Assembly: GCF_007859735.1 (NCBI RefSeq)
Contig: NZ_SIHI01000001.1
Span: forward strand, 2,136,119-2,200,118
Direction of reading: 5' to 3'
Length of the DNA: 64,000 nucleotides
DNA from: Thalassoglobus neptunius
Lineage (GTDB): Bacteria; Planctomycetota; Planctomycetia; Planctomycetales; Planctomycetaceae
Shown here: positions 27,990-37,560 of the stretch, in pieces
Position numbering within the stretch: the first letter of the stretch is position 1
Layout: each line of letters opens with the position of its first letter
Program-made: the position numbers and the translations under genes
The notes under the pieces: model-generated
Database searches by the model: none
Told to the model about the DNA's origin: nothing
The model's input: only the letters and a program-made list of their open reading frames with translations

Positions 27990-29330
27990 TCACTTCGAAG
28001 GTGATTCGTCCGAGCGTTTGATCTTGTAGAGGTGTCCGAACGTTCTCAGGAAAATTGCTCCATTGGCAATCGCGGGTGAGGCTCGCATCCCCTCATCGAG
28101 CGTGTTCCTCGAGAGAATTTCAAATTCCCGGCCCGCTTTGATGACGATTGTTTCCCCTTCTTCATTGCAGAAGTAGATGTTTCCGTTTGCAATGATCGGA
28201 GACGCGACAAACGTTCCTCCGACACGATCGGTCCAGACTTCTTCTCCCGTTTCCGCATCGATGCAAATCGCGACTCCGTTGTCTGTCACCATATAAATGA
28301 GTCCATCGTGGAGAAGCGGAGTCGCCAGTCGTGAGTTTCCACGAGGTCGATCCCACAGAACATGCGAGTCATCGACATTTCCCTGTGTTGTACCATCGAG
28401 TCGAACACACAGCAGGTTCGCGTTTCGGGAACCCGTATTGATAATGGCGTTGCCTTGGAAGAACGACGGACGCGCAGCTGCGTTGTAGTCGTCGTGGGTG
28501 ATGGTCCAGATTTCCTCACCTGTTTCGGCGTCGTATCCGAATGCAGCTCTTGACCCAGCGGACACGAGATGAACTCGGTCTCCAACTTCGATTAACCCCG
28601 GTGTGCTGTAGGCTTTTCTCAGATCACCTTCCCGTTTCGGAAGTCCGTTTTCGTCGAGGTCGTCGTAGTCGGTCGTTCTTTCGGTGAGCCAGAGAGTTTC
28701 TCCGGTCTCTTTATCGAGTGAAACGAGGAACTGTCGATCGATGCAGTCGAACGTCAGAATGAGTGAATTCTTGAAGAGAACAGGAGACGACCCCGGCCCA
28801 CGGAAATGGCGGCCTTCGATGTCTCGTCTTGTCCAAATGACGTCTCCAGAGGTCGAGTTCAACTTTGCCGTGCCGTAGCTTCCGAAATGAACGTAGGCAG
28901 CTCCCTCCTCGAGCACGCAACTGGGAGAGGCATAGGTGTTAATGTTGTTGCCAAGCGGCTCGGGGTCTGCATTCTCAAACAACAGCTTGTGAATCAGGAT
29001 TTCTCCCGATTCTTCATCGATGGCATAGACGAACTGCTTCGTTCCGTCCGGAGTTGCAGCTGTCAACCAGATACGTCCCTCTCCGATCACTGGAGTCGAA
29101 TGTCCCTGGTCTTCCAGGGGAATCTTCCAGGCAACGTTCTCGGTTTCGCTCCATTTGATCGGCAGGTTCGCTGCGTCTTTCGCGGAGGCGGACCCATTAA
29201 ACTGAGGCCCATTCCGATCCGGCCACGGCAGGGACTCTTCTCCGTGAACCTCTTTTCCGTGAAGAATGGCCAGAGAGAGGACGCCGACGAAGAAAAGACA
29301 GGCGAAGTGTCGACAACGATCTGTAAGCAT
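27990..29330 (-). CDS. Secreted PQQ-like beta-propeller protein
   Basis: The 446-residue protein has a signal peptide (a helix ending LSLAILHGKEVHGEE) and then repeated propeller blades with W-[D/E]-type motifs such as DAETGEEIWTI, DKETGETLWLT and DAETGEEVWTD. The opening PWPDRNGPQFNG is a common start of planctomycete and other PQQ-like outer proteins, whose function is usually unknown. No PQQ-dehydrogenase catalytic residues are evident, so it is probably a scaffold or binding protein rather than an enzyme. A second ATG upstream at 29354 adds eight residues. Confidence 0.85.
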   Translation of the reverse strand: MLTDRCRHFACLFFVGVLSLAILHGKEVHGEESLPWPDRNGPQFNGSASAKDAANLPIKWSETENVAWKIPLEDQGHSTPVIGEGRIWLTAATPDGTKQFVYAIDEESGEILIHKLLFENADPEPLGNNINTYASPSCVLEEGAAYVHFGSYGTAKLNSTSGDVIWTRRDIEGRHFRGPGSSPVLFKNSLILTFDCIDRQFLVSLDKETGETLWLTERTTDYDDLDENGLPKREGDLRKAYSTPGLIEVGDRVHLVSAGSRAAFGYDAETGEEIWTITHDDYNAAARPSFFQGNAIINTGSRNANLLCVRLDGTTQGNVDDSHVLWDRPRGNSRLATPLLHDGLIYMVTDNGVAICIDAETGEEVWTDRVGGTFVASPIIANGNIYFCNEEGETIVIKAGREFEILSRNTLDEGMRASPAIANGAIFLRTFGHLYKIKRSDESPSK

Positions 29331-29514
29331 GATTCGCCTCGATATAGACAACAATTCAGGAGGAATCAGGGGCAGACGCGGATCAATGGTTCAGCGGATC
29401 AATCGTTGAGCTGAACGCACTCGGAAATTGCGTGCATTCCATTGAGTCTGTTGTGCTTGGGGATCAATTGGCAGGAACGTAGTTCGGCAAGTCCGAAATA
29501 AAGCTGTCACTGGT

Positions 29515-30468
29515 CTAATTCGGGACGGGGATGGTGTCAATCATCTGTTGGATAATGATGCGGGCTCGGTTTCGCTGGCTTTCACGAATGACACCGCTGC
29601 AAATGACGCGGTGTGCGAATACCGGGCTTGCGAGGCGTTTCACATCATCAGGGATGGCAAAATCCCGGCCTTCGACAAGTGCGAGGCTTTGGACAGCCCG
29701 GTACATCGTTAAGGCACCGCGAGTACTGACACCCAGTGAAAGTTCACGACTCTTTCGCGTCGCTTCGATGAGATCCAGAATGTAGTCGGAGATCGATTCA
29801 TCGACTTTCACCTCACGGACTTGTTGCTGCAAGCCCGAAAGCTGCTCCGTCGACAGGACAGAATTGAGTTTCTCCACAGGTTCGCCAGATCGATGGCTCG
29901 TGAAGACTCTGCGTTCAGCCTCCCGTGACGGATATCCAATTTCCGTACACAAGAGAAATCTGTCCAATTGGTTTTCCGGGAGTGGGTATGTTCCTTCAAA
30001 CTCGAACGGGTTCTGGGTCGCGAGCACAAAAAATGGTTTGCTGAGCGGATAAGTTTTGCCATCAACGGAGACCTGATGCTCCATCATCGCTTCCAGCAAC
30101 GCACTTTGGGTTCTCGGAGTGGTTCGATTGATTTCGTCTGCGAGAAGAACATTGGTGAAGATGGGGCCAGCGCGAAACTCAAACTCGCCTTTGTTGGGCA
30201 GGAAGATACTGGATCCCAGAATGTCGCTGGGAAGCATGTCCGGCGTACATTGCAAACGCGAGAACTGACAGTTGAAGCTATGGGCAATGGCCTTTGCGAG
30301 CGACGTTTTACCGACGCCCGGTGCATCCTCAATGAGGACATGGCCTTCGGCGAGCAAGGCCACGACCGCAAGTCGAATGACTTCTTCTTTTCCCAATAAA
30401 ACCCGTCCGATATTCTCCTCAAGAGACTGGATCAATGCGGCAGAATCGCTTGTCACTAAATACTCCAC
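29515..30468 (-). CDS. MoxR-family AAA+ ATPase
   Basis: The 317-residue protein shows Walker A GVGKTSLAK, then LLADEINRTTPRTQSALLEAMMEHQV, sensor-1 ATQNPFEFEGTYPLPENQLDRF and the C-terminal lid with STRGALTM. MoxR ATPases are chaperones for insertion or assembly and usually precede DUF58 and von Willebrand genes. None of these is present here: the downstream gene is the PQQ propeller, 184 bp away, and the upstream gene is divergent. It is therefore an orphan copy. Confidence 0.93.
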   Translation of the reverse strand: MEYLVTSDSAALIQSLEENIGRVLLGKEEVIRLAVVALLAEGHVLIEDAPGVGKTSLAKAIAHSFNCQFSRLQCTPDMLPSDILGSSIFLPNKGEFEFRAGPIFTNVLLADEINRTTPRTQSALLEAMMEHQVSVDGKTYPLSKPFFVLATQNPFEFEGTYPLPENQLDRFLLCTEIGYPSREAERRVFTSHRSGEPVEKLNSVLSTEQLSGLQQQVREVKVDESISDYILDLIEATRKSRELSLGVSTRGALTMYRAVQSLALVEGRDFAIPDDVKRLASPVFAHRVICSGVIRESQRNRARIIIQQMIDTIPVPN

Positions 30469-30676
30469 ATCAAATTTTGGAGAGGATGGGATAAGAGAAC
30501 AGTCAATTTTCGATCGGCATTATAGGAGAAGAATGAAATGGTTCACCTGAGAGGCGTCGATTGGACCAGAATTCATCAATAATTACGAATCTTTCGGAAT
30601 CAATTCCGGCGAATTCTCTTGAATCTACAGGCTGATCGGAACCCACTTTTCTGATTTGATCACTACAATTCCCGGT

Positions 30677-31591
30677 ATGAATGTGCCCGAAATCCCCTTT
30701 CCTCGAATCGCGATCGTCGGTGTCGGACTGATTGGTGGGTCGATCGCTCTGGCATCTCGAGCGAGAAATCTGTGTCGATCCATCATCGGCGTCGGCAGAA
30801 ATCCGGATCGTTTGAACGAAGCGGTCGCTCGACAAGTGATCGACTCCGCAGTCTTATCGATCGATTCTTTGGAAGATGTCGATCTCGTGATCGTATGCAC
30901 TCCAGTCGATCGAATCGTTGAGAATGTGGCGGCAATTCTGAAAGCGACTCCGCGCGAGACGTTGATCACCGATGCGGGGAGTGTCAAATCCGGAATTTGT
31001 GAGCAAGTGCTGGAACTCGATGGCGGAAAAGAGCGTTTCATCGGATCGCACCCGCTCGCTGGTTCACATCAGTCTGGATTCGAACACGCCACCGCAGATT
31101 TGTTCGTCAACCGAAAGTGTGTTGTGACGCCGGTGGGGGAGACTTCGCCGGAACTGACGGAAACATTGACGCAGTTTTGGAAGAGTCTCGGAATGCTCGT
31201 TCACACCGCCACTCCTAGAGATCATGACCGAATCCTCGCGATGGTCAGTCACCTCCCTCATCTGGTTGCGTCTGCACTTGCAGGCATTGTCCCGGAGTCG
31301 GCACTCGTCTTTGGCGCGACGGGGTTTCGAGACACAACTCGAGTGGCGGCCGGCGATGCTGATCTTTGGACCGCAATCTTCAACGACAACTCCGATCAGA
31401 TTTGTGCTGCCACCTCTGATATGATTCAGAGACTGTCGGAATTTCGTGCTGCATTGGAAAACGACGACCGGCATGCGATTCAAAGTTTGTTGCAGGCAGG
31501 GCGGGAAAACCGCAACGAATTCGAACGGCTGCAACAGAATTCTCTCAAAGATACAAAGCAAAAGTCGTCGCCAAAGAAGGGACCATCATGA
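30677..31591 (+). CDS. tyrA: Prephenate dehydrogenase
   Basis: The 304-residue protein converts prephenate to 4-hydroxyphenylpyruvate for tyrosine. The N-terminal Rossmann motif is GVGLIGGSIAL. Next come VICTPVD, DAGSVKS and the substrate histidine in GSHPLAGSHQSG. The C-terminal helical domain follows to about residue 295. I start at ATG 30677; a start at 30656 is possible. Its stop overlaps the next gene by four bases (ATGA at 31588-31591), so translation of the two is probably coupled. Confidence 0.92.
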   Translation: MNVPEIPFPRIAIVGVGLIGGSIALASRARNLCRSIIGVGRNPDRLNEAVARQVIDSAVLSIDSLEDVDLVIVCTPVDRIVENVAAILKATPRETLITDAGSVKSGICEQVLELDGGKERFIGSHPLAGSHQSGFEHATADLFVNRKCVVTPVGETSPELTETLTQFWKSLGMLVHTATPRDHDRILAMVSHLPHLVASALAGIVPESALVFGATGFRDTTRVAAGDADLWTAIFNDNSDQICAATSDMIQRLSEFRAALENDDRHAIQSLLQAGRENRNEFERLQQNSLKDTKQKSSPKKGPS

Positions 31592-32562
31592 GTGTTCTTC
31601 GAAAGATCGGGACCACCGATATTGAAGTGACTCCGGTTGCAATGGGATGTTGGCCGATTACCGGGATCACAAGCGTTGATGTGACTCGCGAAGCCAGCTT
31701 GCAGACTTTGCAGGCTGCGTTCGATTCCGGAATCAACTTCTTCGACACTGCTTACAGCTACGGATACGAAGGCGAAAGCGAACGGATGATCGCCGAGGTT
31801 CTCGGTTCTCATCGAGATGAAATCGTCATCGCGAGTAAATGCGGACTGTCCTGGAATTCGGCCCGAGAGAAAATTCGCGATGCTCGTCCCGAAGTGATTC
31901 GCAAGCACTGCGAAGAGAGTCTGAAGCGGCTCAATACTGACCGCATTGATCTCTACTATCTGCACGCCCCCGATCCTCAAACACCCGTTGAGGACTCAGC
32001 TGCCGTTCTCCGCGAACTGCTCGATTCCGGAAAAATTCGTGCGGTCGGGGTTTCCAACTTTCACACTGTTGAGTCGTATGAGACTTTCCAGCAGGTGTGT
32101 CCGATCGCCGCGGCGCAGCCTCACTACAATATGCTGCAGCGCGAAATTGAAGACGCGATTCTCCCGTGGTGTTTGACCAATCAGGTTTCCGTCATTCCTT
32201 ATTGGCCGCTCATGAAAGGCTTCCTCGCAGGAAAACTTTCACGAGACCATGAATGGGACCCGAAAGATGGTCGGCAGAAATACGGTGTCTTTCAAGGACG
32301 CGAATGGGATAAGACGCACGACTTTCTCGACGAACTTCGTCCTCTCGCCGAGAGCGCAGGCATCACAATGGCGCAACTGGCGATTGCGTGGACGATTCAA
32401 CGTCCGGGAATCACCGCTGCTTTGTGTGGGGCGAAACGTCCTGAACAGATTCGGGACACTGCGCAGGCGATGAAGATTCAGCTGTCCGAATCCACCATTC
32501 AGGCGATTGACGAGGCAATCGTCCGTCGCGGACCGGTTATCTCCCATCCGGCGGTGACATGA
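31588..32562 (+). CDS. Aldo/keto reductase
   Basis: The 324-residue protein is an NADPH-dependent TIM-barrel oxidoreductase. The catalytic tetrad is visible: Asp and Tyr in FFDTAYSYGYEG, Lys in IASKCG and His in YYLHAPDP. VGVSNFH and PYWPLMKGFLAGK are typical of the family. The substrate is not readable. It is translationally coupled to tyrA, though no known step of tyrosine synthesis needs it. Its last 26 bases overlap the 3' end of the convergent HAMP-like gene. Confidence 0.9.
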   Translation: MSVLRKIGTTDIEVTPVAMGCWPITGITSVDVTREASLQTLQAAFDSGINFFDTAYSYGYEGESERMIAEVLGSHRDEIVIASKCGLSWNSAREKIRDARPEVIRKHCEESLKRLNTDRIDLYYLHAPDPQTPVEDSAAVLRELLDSGKIRAVGVSNFHTVESYETFQQVCPIAAAQPHYNMLQREIEDAILPWCLTNQVSVIPYWPLMKGFLAGKLSRDHEWDPKDGRQKYGVFQGREWDKTHDFLDELRPLAESAGITMAQLAIAWTIQRPGITAALCGAKRPEQIRDTAQAMKIQLSESTIQAIDEAIVRRGPVISHPAVT

Positions 32563-33121
32563 GATGAGGCCGACGAGGCAGTTTCTCCCCGACCGCACGA
32601 ATTCCCTGTGTGGTCTTTTTCAGGTCAGCTAACCGCTTCAGGACACTTCGTTCTGTGTAGTCCGCTGATTCTTCGGGGCTGCTCGCATCGAGACGGGTGG
32701 TTTCCTCGTACCACTCCACAAACGAATTCAATTCGTCCTGAAGTCGATTGAGCGCGTCGTCGTGTCGGAATTGCACGGGTTGAACCGGTTCTCCCAATCG
32801 TAGCTTTTTCAAGGTCTCTTCGACCCGCCGGATCGGGGCGGAAATCGTGTCCGCTGACCGTGAAATCGCTCGCAGAAGAAGCGGGGTCGTCGCAACGGCC
32901 GTCAATGCGAGAGGATAGGCTTGAGTCGCGAAGTGCAGGTAGAATTCCCAGACCCCGAGAGTGGGGGCTGATTGCTGCAAGTAATTGACAATAAATAAGA
33001 TGTGCCACAGAGCTATGTGATATGCTGCCCAGGCAAATGCACAGTTCGCCAGAAAGTTGGCGGGAAGAACCAGGCGAGACTCCGTGCTCTGTTTGGCCTG
33101 CTGTTGGGTTTCCAAAACCAT
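32537..33121 (-). CDS. Two-helix membrane protein with a HAMP-like domain and no effector
   Basis: The ATG at 33121 follows GAGG by five bases; the frame runs on to 33154. The 194-residue protein has a short cytoplasmic lead and two membrane helices (about 22-42 and 62-88). A HAMP-like stretch follows, from PIRRVEETLKKLRLGEPVQPV through RHDDALNRLQDELNSFVEWYEE. The rest is a charged tail with no kinase, cyclase or methyl-accepting domain. It resembles an isolated HAMP signalling adapter. It is a call by pattern and needs a profile search. The 3' end overlaps the AKR gene by 26 bases. Confidence 0.6.
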   Translation of the reverse strand: MVLETQQQAKQSTESRLVLPANFLANCAFAWAAYHIALWHILFIVNYLQQSAPTLGVWEFYLHFATQAYPLALTAVATTPLLLRAISRSADTISAPIRRVEETLKKLRLGEPVQPVQFRHDDALNRLQDELNSFVEWYEETTRLDASSPEESADYTERSVLKRLADLKKTTQGIRAVGEKLPRRPHLMSPPDGR

Positions 33122-33385
33122 CACAACCTCTATATCTGTAAATCTCCGAATCAACCCGCAACCCTATCTCGGCGACGCTTGCAATCGCCCCCGAAAGCCG
33201 AAATTATGGGAAAATCACTTAGCGGAACTGGACGGTATTGAGGGTTATGCTGGACATGCGTGTCAACGAGCGATGCCCATCCACACGTTGACGTTCGCAG
33301 TGACTGTCTGGCACGATGTGCATCGTTGCCACGAAAATCGTTCCCGTTCGGTATTGCCGACTCCTCCCTTGTAGCCTCAAAATCC

Positions 33386-34660
33386 ATGGCGATTCAGTTC
33401 CACTGTCCATACTGCACCGCAACTGTGCGGGTAAAAGATGACGCTGCAGGCAAAGTTGGAAGCTGCCCGAAGTGTGGTTCGCGTGTGAGGATTCCTTCAC
33501 CCAAACCGACACCAACTGCTTCGCTGGAAGCTGTCGATCCCAGTCTCGCCGACACTGACGAGTTTGATGTTTACGATCCCAACTCTGCGCCGCCTGTTGA
33601 AGCGAAAGAAAAGCCCCCTCAGGAGTCCGGGGACCCAAAGCCGTCCAATCCGTTGTTGCAAACGACTACGGAATTCAATCTGTCAGAAGCAACTTCGGGT
33701 TCAACTCCGGAAAACGCCGCCGAGCCGTTTCCGTTGATCTCGCCCGAACCGAGGCCATTAACATCGAGGCCATCTCGTCGACGACGAAAATCTCGCTGGG
33801 GAATGCTCTTGCCGCCTTTGTTTTTTGGAGGGCTACTGGTTCTGCTGGGGGTGATTTATTCGTTTCAAACACGTCCCGTGTTCACCGGAACGATTCAGGG
33901 AGAGCGGCTTCCGGCGGATCACATTCTTCGTATGGAACTGAAAGCAGAAGACTTCAGTATTCCTGAAGAACGCTTCAACACCGTTCTCGAACAACTTAAA
34001 GAAACTCCCACAACGGTCCGCAGCAATCTTGTGGTGTTGGACCTCTCTGCGAACGGAAACAAGTTGCAAATGACGTTGAGTCCGGGGCGTCAGGCGGAAT
34101 TCGTCAAAGCTCCCCTTCTCAGCCTCAGTGACATCAACACCTTTTACCAAGACCAGTTTCGAGATCTTGAACAGCAGCGGTTTCAGGAGTTGAAATCGGG
34201 AATCAACCGAATGTTTGAGGAGTGGTCCGATCCACAAGCGAGTTCTCAGAATGCGTTGCTTCCCGAGTATCGGCAGAGTGTCGTCTACAACACCTTCGTC
34301 AGTGGACTTGGAAGAATCTGTCACGCGGTCGAAGAATTGACGGCTTATCCCTGTGTTCACGAAAGTCAGTCCGGGGACTTCTACTTCCTCGTTCCCATCG
34401 GCACGGAAACATTCACGATTCATGAACGCAAGGCGGATGGAGCTATTTCGGTTTTCCCCTCCGAGTTTGCGGTGAAGGTAAACGTCGCGCCGCAAACTGC
34501 CGAGGACTTGGAAATTGAAGTCGAAACCCATGAGGCTGAGTCCGAAGATCCTACGGACATGGAAAGCGAGACTTCCGATGATTCCACTTCCGATGATTCC
34601 ACTTCCGGAATGGAATCGCCAATGGAGCTCGATTCAGATTCTGAAACGTCAGAGCAGTGA
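33386..34660 (+). CDS. Zinc-ribbon, single-helix membrane protein, unknown function
   Basis: The 424-residue protein begins with a zinc ribbon of the MJ0042 kind: CPYC near residue 7 and CPKC 20 residues later. An acidic, proline-rich linker runs to about 130, an arginine-rich patch (RPSRRRRKSR) precedes a membrane helix at about 138-160, and a 220-residue predicted extracytoplasmic domain follows. The C-terminus is very acidic with a repeated DDSTS. The frame is open to 33260 upstream, without coding character. Planctomycetes carry many such proteins of unknown role. Confidence 0.7.
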   Translation: MAIQFHCPYCTATVRVKDDAAGKVGSCPKCGSRVRIPSPKPTPTASLEAVDPSLADTDEFDVYDPNSAPPVEAKEKPPQESGDPKPSNPLLQTTTEFNLSEATSGSTPENAAEPFPLISPEPRPLTSRPSRRRRKSRWGMLLPPLFFGGLLVLLGVIYSFQTRPVFTGTIQGERLPADHILRMELKAEDFSIPEERFNTVLEQLKETPTTVRSNLVVLDLSANGNKLQMTLSPGRQAEFVKAPLLSLSDINTFYQDQFRDLEQQRFQELKSGINRMFEEWSDPQASSQNALLPEYRQSVVYNTFVSGLGRICHAVEELTAYPCVHESQSGDFYFLVPIGTETFTIHERKADGAISVFPSEFAVKVNVAPQTAEDLEIEVETHEAESEDPTDMESETSDDSTSDDSTSGMESPMELDSDSETSEQ

Positions 34661-34827
34661 TCACCGAATCGTCAGGGGTGACACGTCAAAGCGTCGCGTC
34701 GCTTCGAAGTCCTGAAGCCCTTTCTTAAGATGCTCAATAACTTGTCTCAAACCTCCTGCTGAATCCATGAAGGTTTCGGCGAACCATTCAGTCGCTGAGT
34801 TTGGGATTGTCGCGAACAGGAATCACT

Positions 34828-35697
34828 GTGCGGATTGCGGTTTTAGGTCACATTGGAAGTTGGTATGTGGAACAACTGCTTCAGGCGGGGGAGCGCCGGG
34901 GCCACGCATGTGAGGCCATCGACTTCGAGCGGTTGGCGTCGTGTGTTCAGAATTCTTCGACCGAAGTCACAAGCGATGGGAGGACGCTGTCTGACGTCGA
35001 TTGCATGATCGTTCGAACAATGCCTCCGGGGTCACTTGAGCAAGTTGTCTACCGGATGGATGTTCTCCTGCAAATGCAGGATGCAGGAGTCCGCATCGTG
35101 AATCATCCGCGAGGGATCGAATGCGCGGTCGACAAATTTCTCTCGACATCCCGTCTCAGTGGATGCGGAATTCCGATCCCAAGAACAATTGTCACTGAGA
35201 CGACCGATCAAGCGATGGAAGCCTTTGAGGTGCTCGGTCAGGATGTGGTTGTCAAACCACTCTTCGGAGCGGAAGGACGAGGGATCATTCGGCTTTCTGA
35301 TCCCGATCTTGCCTTTCGGTCGTTTCGCGCGATCGAACGACTCAACGGCGTGATTTATCAGCAGGAATTCGTCTTTCATGAAGGGTTTGATGTCCGCGTT
35401 CTTGTCTTGAACGGACGAGTCTTGGGAGCGATTCGAAGAAGCCATCCCACTGACTTTCGAACGAATGTGGCTCGTCAGGGAAAAGCCAGTCTGCATCGCC
35501 TGACGTCTGAAGAAGAAGCCATTGCGGTCGCTGCTGCCGGTGCAGTTCACACGTGCTTTGCGGGTGTTGATTTGCTATACGACCTTTCCGGACGATGTTA
35601 TGTGATCGAAGTCAATGCTGTGCCGGGCTGGAAAGCGTTTCAGTCCACAACGAAGATTGATGTCGCCCAGGCACTGTTTGAATATCTTGAGGAATAA
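34828..35697 (+). CDS. RimK-like ATP-grasp ligase
   Basis: The GTG at 34828 follows AGGA by six bases and begins the typical VRIAVLGHIGSW; a TTG at 34801 is an alternative. The 289-residue protein shows the ATP-grasp elements DVVVKPLFGAEGRGI, YQQEFV, GFDVRVLVLNG and YVIEVNAVPGW, as in RimK, which adds glutamate to a carboxylate. Archaeal relatives add glutamates to coenzyme F420 or tetrahydromethanopterin. A RimK-type gene commonly accompanies bacterial H4MPT C1 genes, and mch lies 10 kb away, so a role in cofactor synthesis is a fair guess. The next gene is three bases downstream. Confidence 0.8.
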   Translation: MRIAVLGHIGSWYVEQLLQAGERRGHACEAIDFERLASCVQNSSTEVTSDGRTLSDVDCMIVRTMPPGSLEQVVYRMDVLLQMQDAGVRIVNHPRGIECAVDKFLSTSRLSGCGIPIPRTIVTETTDQAMEAFEVLGQDVVVKPLFGAEGRGIIRLSDPDLAFRSFRAIERLNGVIYQQEFVFHEGFDVRVLVLNGRVLGAIRRSHPTDFRTNVARQGKASLHRLTSEEEAIAVAAAGAVHTCFAGVDLLYDLSGRCYVIEVNAVPGWKAFQSTTKIDVAQALFEYLEE

Positions 35698-35700
35698 AAA

Positions 35701-36627
35701 ATGTCACCCGCTCCGAACGATGTTATTGAAGCCCTTCTCAACGATGCCCCTGATCTTCTCCGGTGGTCCGGTGCTGTCGCGCGGAAGCTTCGTTCATTCA
35801 ACATTGCGCTCGAAGGAAAGTCATCCGGGAATGCCAATACGGATGCGTTGACTCTCGCCGATTTGACGGTTCAGGAACTGGTCGTTGCGGGGCTTCGTGA
35901 CCGCTCTCCCATTCTGCGGGAATGTCGTATTGAAGCGGAGGAAGAAAATGGTGATCTCGGAGCCTTTCGCGACGAGGGGGAACTGACAATCGCGCTCGAT
36001 CCGATCGATGGAACAAAACAGTTTCGTGATCGAACCGGCAACGGATATTCCGTCATGCTGCATCTGCGAACACGGGATGATGTGTTGTTCTCACTGGTCT
36101 ATTGTCCTGAAGATGGACCAACCGGTTCGTGGACAATGGCCTACGGAGACACATTGAAATGTGGGCCCGATGACTTGAGCTTGTCCGCTCAGGAATGTCT
36201 TCAGGCGATGCCGAACATTCAATCGTCCGGTCGACCGGATTCCCGGAAGATCTATCTCATCGGATTTCAGAAGAATGACGCAGCCAATGCTGAGAAAGTG
36301 ACCGCTGCCGGGCTTGAAGGATTTCCGCCTGACGAAACTCCGGGAAGCATCTATCCGCTGTTGGCTACAGGCCAGTTCGGAGGGTCACTCATTCACTCGC
36401 CGAATATCTACGACTATCCGGTTTCGATCCAGATCGCTCGAATTCTCGGCGGCGACAGTGTTTGGGTGCACAACGGGGAGCCTGTCCATTTCGAAGAGAC
36501 ATGGATGGACGATCGGGCGTCGATGTTGCGACTTCCAGGAATTGTGGCCACTGCCGATTCTCCCGAGAAGCTCAAGATTCTCGTCGATCTGGCGCGAGAC
36601 TGGAATCCGGTTCGATACTCAGATTGA
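35701..36627 (+). CDS. Inositol monophosphatase-family phosphatase
   Basis: The 308-residue protein has EAEEENG, then LDPIDGTKQFRDRTGNGYSVM and a C-terminal YDYPVSIQIARILGG that replaces the usual WD-containing site. The family includes 3'(2'),5'-bisphosphate nucleotidase (CysQ), fructose-1,6-bisphosphatase and inositol phosphatases. The substrate cannot be assigned; it differs from the HisN-like protein at 26.5 kb. It begins three bases after the ATP-grasp gene and is almost surely co-transcribed with it. Confidence 0.82.
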   Translation: MSPAPNDVIEALLNDAPDLLRWSGAVARKLRSFNIALEGKSSGNANTDALTLADLTVQELVVAGLRDRSPILRECRIEAEEENGDLGAFRDEGELTIALDPIDGTKQFRDRTGNGYSVMLHLRTRDDVLFSLVYCPEDGPTGSWTMAYGDTLKCGPDDLSLSAQECLQAMPNIQSSGRPDSRKIYLIGFQKNDAANAEKVTAAGLEGFPPDETPGSIYPLLATGQFGGSLIHSPNIYDYPVSIQIARILGGDSVWVHNGEPVHFEETWMDDRASMLRLPGIVATADSPEKLKILVDLARDWNPVRYSD

Positions 36628-36679
36628 TGTGTCCCGGGGGGAATTTTATTCTGAAGATCAAGCAGGAGAATGGTCTCGC

Positions 36680-37477
36680 TCAAGAGTCCTTTGAGGGAGA
36701 TGGAAGCGGCTGAAGTCGTTTCATGATCCAGAGAATGACCGGGCGAGCGGTGAAACGAACTGAGAACGCGAGCAGATTGTTCATGAAACCGGGCACGACG
36801 AGCCGGCGTTTCTTGCGAACGCCGCGATAGCCCGCATCGACAACCGGTTCGACAGGCATTTTCAGCATCTTGAAGATGTTGGCTTGTTCCATATCTGAGT
36901 CAGATCCGAATCCGGTGATCGTCGGACCGGGGCACAGACACGTGACAGAAATATTCGTTCCCCACAGTTCGGCTGTCAAAGCTTCTGAGAACGACAAGAC
37001 ATACGCTTTCGTCGCGTAATAGACAGCACAGTTCGGTCCGGGTTGAAATGAAGCTGTTGAACCCAGGTTCAGGATTGATCCTCGGTTTCTTTCGATCATT
37101 CGCGGGAGGATCAAACGTGTCAGCTCTGTCAGTGTGACAACGTTGAGCATGCACATGTCGACGTGGCGATCGGCAGGGATCTCTTCAAACTTTCCGTATT
37201 GCCCGAAGCCCGCGTTGTTGACGAGAACGTCAATGTCGGGATGTGTTTCGACCACTTTCTTGTGAAGTTCCGAAGCTGCACCCGGATTGGAAAGATCCAT
37301 CGAAATGATGCGGGTTTTGGTGCCATGATCAGCGTGAAGGCGGTCGGCGAGTTCGCGAAGTTTTTCTTCACGACGCGCGACAAGAATAAGTTCCGCTCCG
37401 TCGGAAGCGAATCGTTCCGCGATTTCCCATCCAATTCCGGAGGACGCTCCGGTAATCAATACAACTTCGCTCGCCAT
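36680..37477 (-). CDS. Short-chain dehydrogenase/reductase
   Basis: The 265-residue protein has TGASSGIG at the N-terminus, NNAGFG near 88, and a catalytic serine, tyrosine and lysine in LGSTASF and YYATKAYV. The C-terminal segment MNNLLAFSVRFTARPVILWIMKRL is hydrophobic and basic and may associate with the membrane, as in the DltE/YqjQ-like SDR group. The start is at ATG 37477; the upstream frame to 37564 overlaps the xerC stop without similarity. It follows xerC by 83 bp. Confidence 0.9.
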   Translation of the reverse strand: MASEVVLITGASSGIGWEIAERFASDGAELILVARREEKLRELADRLHADHGTKTRIISMDLSNPGAASELHKKVVETHPDIDVLVNNAGFGQYGKFEEIPADRHVDMCMLNVVTLTELTRLILPRMIERNRGSILNLGSTASFQPGPNCAVYYATKAYVLSFSEALTAELWGTNISVTCLCPGPTITGFGSDSDMEQANIFKMLKMPVEPVVDAGYRGVRKKRRLVVPGFMNNLLAFSVRFTARPVILWIMKRLQPLPSPSKDS

Positions 37478-37560
37478 GCCTGTGACATCTCCCGATGCTG
37501 CCGGTCCCCGGTGCTTCCAAATAAAGTGTGCGGGGCTGAATGTTTGACGTTGTTTTCGTT

